Assembly: GCA_017607445.1 (NCBI GenBank) | Contig: JAEVHH010000001.1 | Location: forward strand, 7,440,001 to 7,504,000 | Length of the DNA: 64,000 nucleotides | Reading direction: 5' to 3' | From: Histoplasma ohiense | Taxonomy: Eukaryota; Ascomycota; Eurotiomycetes; Onygenales; Ajellomycetaceae | Position numbers and translations under genes: made by a program | In this document: positions 58,620-64,000 of the stretch, one piece after another | How positions within the stretch are numbered: position 1 is the first letter of the stretch | Layout: each line of letters opens with the position of its first letter | The notes under the pieces: model-generated | What the model saw: the letters and a program-made list of their open reading frames with translations, nothing else | What the model was told of the DNA's origin: nothing | Databases searched by the model: none

Positions 58620-61600
58620 ATGGAAATGAGCTCCAAGCGCAAACACAGTAGCGGGCCTATCTCCCTCCGCTCCGCCAAACACCTCCGCTCGGACACCGCC
58701 GCCTCCCCGCAACCATTAACCCCAGATGACCAAACCCTGGGCGAAGAGGCAGTTTATGTCCTCGATAACGAAGACGGGGATCTCTCCCATATGCTTCCCC
58801 TTGCCCCTGCCGCTGCTGCGCAGACAGACTCGCCAGAATGGCAGGCTACTATCGAGACGGTAGTGAAGAGCGTTGTCTCTATCCATTTCTGCCAGACTGC
58901 ATCGTTTGATACGGATTTGTCCATGTCGAGTCAGGCTACGGGGTTTGTGGTAGATGCGGAGAAAGGGTATATTTTGACAAATCGACATGTAGTTTGCGCA
59001 GGGCCGTTTTGGGGTTATTGTATTTTTGATAATCATGAGGAGGTTTGTTTTTAGCTTTTTTTTTTTTATTTTTCTTTTAATATTTTCATAATCTCTGGTG
59101 GGAAGATTGTTACTGATATGGTTACTTTCGATTGTAGTGTGATGTCCGACCTGTTTATCGAGATCCTGTTCACGATTTTGGCATTTTGAAATTCGACCCT
59201 GCCGCTATTAAATACATGCCTGTCACAGAATTGGAATTGTCACCAGACGCGGCAAAAGTTGGTGTCGAAATAAGAGTCGTAGGGAATGACGCCGGGGAGA
59301 AATTGAGCATTCTCTCTGGCGTTATCAGTCGTCTGGACCGCAATGCTCCCGAATACGGAGAAGGCTACAGCGATTTCAACACAAATTACATCCAGGCCGC
59401 CGCTGCTGCCAGTGGTGGGAGTTCTGGCAGTCCTGTCGTGAACATAGATGGTCATGCGATTGCGCTACAGGCCGGTGGCCGGGCAGATGGCGCGGCTACA
59501 GATTACTTCTTACCTCTCGATCGCCCACTGAGAGCTCTGGAGTGCATACGAAAAGGAGTGCCGGTCACGCGTGGCACAATACAGACTCAGTGGATCATCA
59601 AACCCTTTGATGAGTGTCGTCGTCTTGGCCTATCTCCGGAATGGGAGGCTGCAGTCCGCAAAGGCTCTCCCAAAGAAACCGGGATGTTGGTCGCGGAAAT
59701 AGTTCTCCCTGAAGGCCCTGGCGACGGCAAGCTACAGGAAGGGGACGTGTTGATCAAAGTCAACGGTGAACTTCTTACGCAATTTGTAAAGTTGGATGCG
59801 ATTTTGGATTCGAGTGTGGGAAAGGATGTTCATCTTCTTGTGCAGCGTGGGGGGGAGGATCTAGAAGTTTCATGTACTGTTGGAGACCTTCATGAAATCA
59901 CTCCCGCTCGCTATGTTACCGTTGCCGGTGCCACGTTCCACGACCTCTCCTATCAACAGGCCAGGCTTTATGCGATCGCCTGCAAGGGGGTGTATGTCTG
60001 TGAAGCTGCTGGTTCGTTTAAACTTGAGAATACCTTTTCTGGTTGGATAGTAGATACGGTGGACAAACGACCCACAAAAAATCTGGATGAGTTTATTGAG
60101 GTTGTGAAAACTATTCCAGGTAAGTTTTTTTTAACTCGTCCTATGGTGATATTTAATTCTATTTGCTGATTAGGGATTTAGATCGCGCGCGGGTTGCTCT
60201 GTCATATAGGCATATTCGAGATTTGCATACCAGAGGGACAAGCATAGTGCACATAGACCGCCATTGGCATCCACATATTAGGGAAGCAATCCGCAATGAT
60301 GAGACTGGATTATGGGATTTCACAAACATTGCGGACCCACTTCCCGCGGAGCTCCCAGTTCCTCGGAAAGCTGATTTCATTCAGCTTGACGGTGCCAACC
60401 ATCCAGCAGCTGCCGATATCGTCCGCAGCTTCGTTCGCGTCTCTTGCACAATGCCGGTGAAACTCGATGGATATCCACAAGCCCGAAAAGCCGGATTCGG
60501 TCTCGTCGTCGATGCTGAGGCAGGGCTTGTGCTTGTTTCCAGAGCTATTGTGCCCTTTGATCTGTGTGATATCAATGTCACCGTCGCGGACTCCATTATC
60601 GTCATGGCAAAAGTGATTTTCCTCCATCCACTACAGAATTACACGATTATCCAATATGACCCTAGTCTTGTACAGGCGCCTGTCAAGACGGCGCGACTTA
60701 GTACCAACTACATCAAGCAAGGTGCCGACACCATTTTTGTCGGTTTCAATCAGAATTTCCGCATCGTCGTGGCCAAAACGGCGGTTACGGATATCACTAC
60801 CGTTGCCATACCCCCCAACGCAGCCGCCCCGCGCTACCGTGCCCTCAACCTTGACGCCATCACTGTAGATACCGGCTTAAGCAGCCAGTGTTCCAACGGT
60901 GTCCTGATCGGGGAGGACGGCATCGTCCAAGCACTCTGGTTAAACTACCTAGGCGAGCGCACTGCTAGCTCTCACAAAGACGTAGAATACCACCTGGGTC
61001 TCGCAACCCCTTCCCTCCTCCCCATCATCAACCAGATCCAAAGCGGTTCTTTACCGAAGCTTCGAATCATGGATATGGAGTCTTACGTGATCCAAATGAG
61101 CCAGGCGCGCATTATGGGAGTGTCAGAAGAATGGATCGAGAAGGTTGCCATCGCTAACCCCGCTCGCCATGAGTTATTCATGGTGCGGAAAGTCGACTGC
61201 GCATCCCCACTCACGGAGGACACCCACCAACTCGAGGAGGGCGATATCATCCTCACGCTGAACGACAAGCTCATTACTCGCGTCTCGGAGTTTGATATCA
61301 TGTACCACCACGAAACCCTCGACGCGCTTATTGTGCGCAACGGCCAAGAAATGCGCGTCAAGATCAAGACTGTTCCAACAGAGGACCTGGAGACTGACCG
61401 TGCGTTGATATTCTGCGGTGCTGTGCTGCAGAAGCCGCATCATGCAGTTCGGCAGCAGATTTCAAAGTTGCATAGTGAGGTCTATGTTAGTGCGAGGGTA
61501 CGTAACATTAAAACGCAATTAAATTAAACAAGGTATAAGCTAAATAATTGGTACGTTATAAACAGAGTCGGGGCTCGCCCGCCTACCAATACGGCCTCTC

Positions 61601-61995
61601 ACCGACAAACTTCATCACGGCGGTCAATGGCGTCAAAACGCCAGACCTTGACTCGTTCATCAAGCAGGTCAACATCATCCCCAATAACACCTATTTCCGC
61701 CTTCGCGCTGTCACGTTCGATAATGTTCCGTGGGTCGTAACAATGAAGAAAAACGACCATTATGTATGTTTTTTTTTGGCGTATTCCCTTCTACATGATG
61801 GCCTTTATTAACCGCAGCCGCATGCAGTTTCCCATGTCTGAGTACATTAAGGACTCGTCCGCGCCCGAAGGCTGGCGGAGTATCTCACACGATAAAGAAC
61901 TACTCCGCTTAGACTCTGATAACCTCAACGCAGACGCGATGGATGAAGGGCGCGATGACGGGATAAGTGATATGGAGCCTGATGGGGAGAAATAA
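58620..61995 (+). CDS. NMA111: Pro-apoptotic HtrA-family serine protease Nma111
   Basis: Five exons, 58620-59042, 59138-60119, 60182-61497, 61566-61763 and 61828-61995, encode 1028 residues, the normal size for this tandem HtrA protein. A basic N-terminal patch (SSKRKHSSG; SAKHLRSD) may serve nuclear import. The active protease domain shows His123 (ILTNRHVV), Asp154 (DPVHDFGIL, just after the first splice) and Ser237 (SGGSSGSPVV). A PDZ domain follows (LQEGDVLIKVNGELLTQF), then a degenerate second protease-like domain (about 490-740, no Ser nucleophile: SSQCSNGVLIGEDG) and a further PDZ (EEGDIILTLNDKLITRV). The acidic C-terminus ends after ISDMEPDGEK. The yeast protein cleaves the apoptosis inhibitor Bir1. 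Exon 3 starts at the ATTTAG acceptor, which alone keeps the frame. Confidence 0.96.
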
Positions 61996-64000
61996 GGAAG
62001 GATTGTTCAGTAACAGGGAGTATAAAATTTTCCGTACCTCTGGTTTTTCCCGTTTGCGAACATGGATGTGGTTCTGCGCTGTTTTCCGTTTCTTGGAAAT
62101 TGTTGCGGGTTTTATGGGCAATAATAGAGTGTATCACTGCGCATGAGCATGGCTCTTATTTTGTGCTATTTTATTTTCATTTATTTTCATTTTGCTTTTC
62201 TCTCCTGGGTTTAAGTGAGAGATTGTTTTCGTATTCCAGGTGCATGTGGTATATTCTCTTGCTCTTAACGGTGCCACTCTTATGAGTTAGACTGGGGGAA
62301 TCTACATTCTCATATGATTTGTTCGAGATTATGTCGACTTTCTTGCATATTCCTTCCTTTTTCTGGGTTTTGTCCTGCGATTGTGGTATGCTGTGGGCTC
62401 ATGTTCCAAAGGTCAATTTTTCTACATTGATTTGAAGATGCGGCCTTTTGGGGGGAAAAGTATATCTTTCCTTTGGATTCGTCACAAGTACACTTATCCG
62501 GAATATTTCCTGCATTTTATCACTGTCGAATGGCAGACCATGTTGGATCTAGGTTTCACATATTTTTCATCTTCCCAAAAGCGCGCCTAAGCGTCAACAA
62601 CGAAATACCAAGTGATATTCATTGTGAGGACTCTTCCTCTTTGGATAAGTTTCACAGAATCCCTCCTCGTTGTTAACCAAACACCTTGAAAGGCAGACAT
62701 AAACCCATTGTTCTTTAACCTCTCATGAGGTTAAGATTGTTAATTGTGCCATCGCATCTTCAATCCATCCACCCTCAATTCCTTAGCTGCTAGATCTAAG
62801 ATTCTAAGGCCGCCGCTAACTGACTGATATTTTCAGGAAAACCAATCAGTCTACCGACAGCGCAACGTTCCATACCAACTTCCAAGTGCAATCTATTTGA
62901 AGGGCTCTGCCACAGGTTAAAAGCGTTTCGGTCCTGTATACTAGTATACGACATGGACAGCGTGCGAAATCCTTGTTCTTTTGTGCAATTTTTTGAAACC
63001 AACGGAGATGGTCTTCCTGTTGATTATTGGTTGAAAAGAGCTACTCTCCCGCTTTGTTCACTTGCCCATGACTGCCGCCAGTTAGGGAACAATTCATCCA
63101 ACATGGCTTCTCTACATATGAAGATATGTACAGTACAGTTAGAGTTCTCGAGGAATTTCTCGCTGAATGATATAAGGGCTCCATGAGTTTCTCCGACCCG
63201 GACTGTCGCTCCTGTGGTTGTCAACGAAGTATACCTAAACTGCAAAGGAAAGGGAAAGCATTCACGACAAATAATATTTAACCCTTGGCTCTTATTTTTC
63301 TCCCTACACAAGTATATATCTATGATCTCTAGGGACACAAAACTAACACGGCCATCGTCTTCAGGTCGTGGGGGAAAACTTAGGAGAAAAACTGGATGTC
63401 CCTGTATTACGTGGAGAAATGTTGTAGAGGCATGGAAAACTCCTTGTTTTTTCTTATCTTGCTGTTTCAGCTAACGAGGGAAACCCTAGATGAACTCCCT
63501 AAGTGTTGAATGGGTTTATTTCTTCTACATTTTTGAAGCAATCTATAAACAAATAGTTAAATTGGATTCGACATATATTTGAGGTTGTCATTTCTACATA
63601 TGTCAAACTAGATCCTTACGCCGGTCATTTTTCTTTCTTTCTTTTCCTGTATAATATACATGTACATGTACATGTACATACATATCATACGCACTTTCCC
63701 GTTTCTCTCTCCTAATTGCTTTTTACTACGAGCCAGTTGATTTTTGTACCCATTTCCTCAAGCAGTGTACTCCACTAGAGGAGCGAAAATAAGTCATCTT
63801 GATTCAACTTTCTGGTTATTGGAATGGGCAGAGTCAAATGACAATGTGGATTCGCTAGATACAGACATAGAAGGTTAAACAGCCCCGCGGATTACAGACC
63901 AATATGCTCAGAGATAACTTCTTGCGAGAGCTGACAAGAAAGAAAGAGAACCTTGCTCCAAGGGTATATAGATATCGAACGCAACGTAGGAAAAAAAAAA
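61996..64000. other. 3' region, no supportable gene
   Basis: 2 kb after Nma111. It contains a (TACATG)n-type tract at about 63653-63680 and AT-rich sequence. Frames up to 104 codons show no recognised features. A short A-run ends the window. Confidence 0.5.

Overview
The window is nuclear DNA from a filamentous ascomycete. The genes are split by short GT-AG introns (about 42-110 nt, with two of 312 and 399 nt) that carry CTAAC or CTGAC branch points. The recognisable proteins (vacuolar carboxypeptidase Y, Sdo1/SBDS, Nma111, Cns1, an SSXT-domain protein, a DUF4360 secreted protein, a fungal FSH1-type hydrolase) look closest to Eurotiomycetes. Together with loose gene spacing, many microsatellites and an AT-rich transposon island, this suggests Onygenales. 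That placement is inference; no species is assigned.

Layout. 1-2.8 kb has no supportable gene. 2.8-3.6 kb is a short F-box protein. 5.9-8.7 kb is a polyglutamine-bearing conserved protein of unknown function. 9.9-10.8 kb is ribosomal protein S18. 12.3-14.1 kb (minus) is carboxypeptidase Y, divergent from the ribosome-maturation factor Sdo1 at 15.5-16.7 kb. 17.8-18.6 kb (minus) is an unknown basic/Ser-rich protein. 21.1-23.5 kb is an Ala/Glu/Arg-repeat coiled-coil protein of involucrin-repeat type. 25.7-27.6 kb is glutamate decarboxylase. 29.4-30.2 kb is a secreted DUF4360 protein. 32.3-34.8 kb is an 823-residue protein with faint ubiquitin-hydrolase-like features. 36.0-37.0 kb (minus) is a cytosolic cytochrome-c-peroxidase-type heme peroxidase. 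37.7-38.1 kb (minus) is a small coiled-coil protein. 39.5-40.7 kb is an F-box-like protein with a hexanucleotide-encoded Ser-Gly/Ser-Asp tract. 42.3-43.6 kb (minus) is deoxyhypusine synthase, which uses a GC-AG intron.

From about 43.9 to 49.8 kb lies an AT-rich accessory island. It holds an internally deleted Copia element (Gag-like start joined to an RNase H end), LTR-like sequences, a GATA-rich minisatellite, rearranged dispersed repeats, an orphan 167-codon ORF and a broken gene with a PD-(D/E)XK-like motif. Housekeeping-type genes then resume: an FSH1 serine hydrolase (49.9-50.8 kb), the Hsp90 co-chaperone Cns1 (51.9-53.4 kb), an SSXT/SS18-like protein (55.5-57.1 kb) and the HtrA-family protease Nma111 (58.6-62.0 kb). 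The last 2 kb is non-coding as far as can be seen.

The genes are individually transcribed and form no operon-like or biosynthetic cluster. Several touch protein synthesis and turnover: S18, Sdo1, deoxyhypusine synthase (eIF5A modification), Cns1, carboxypeptidase Y, Nma111, F-box proteins and perhaps the ubiquitin-hydrolase-like protein. I read this as chance proximity, not a pathway cluster. Exon boundaries were worked out by hand from splice signals, reading-frame phase and remembered family conservation, and need transcript confirmation.
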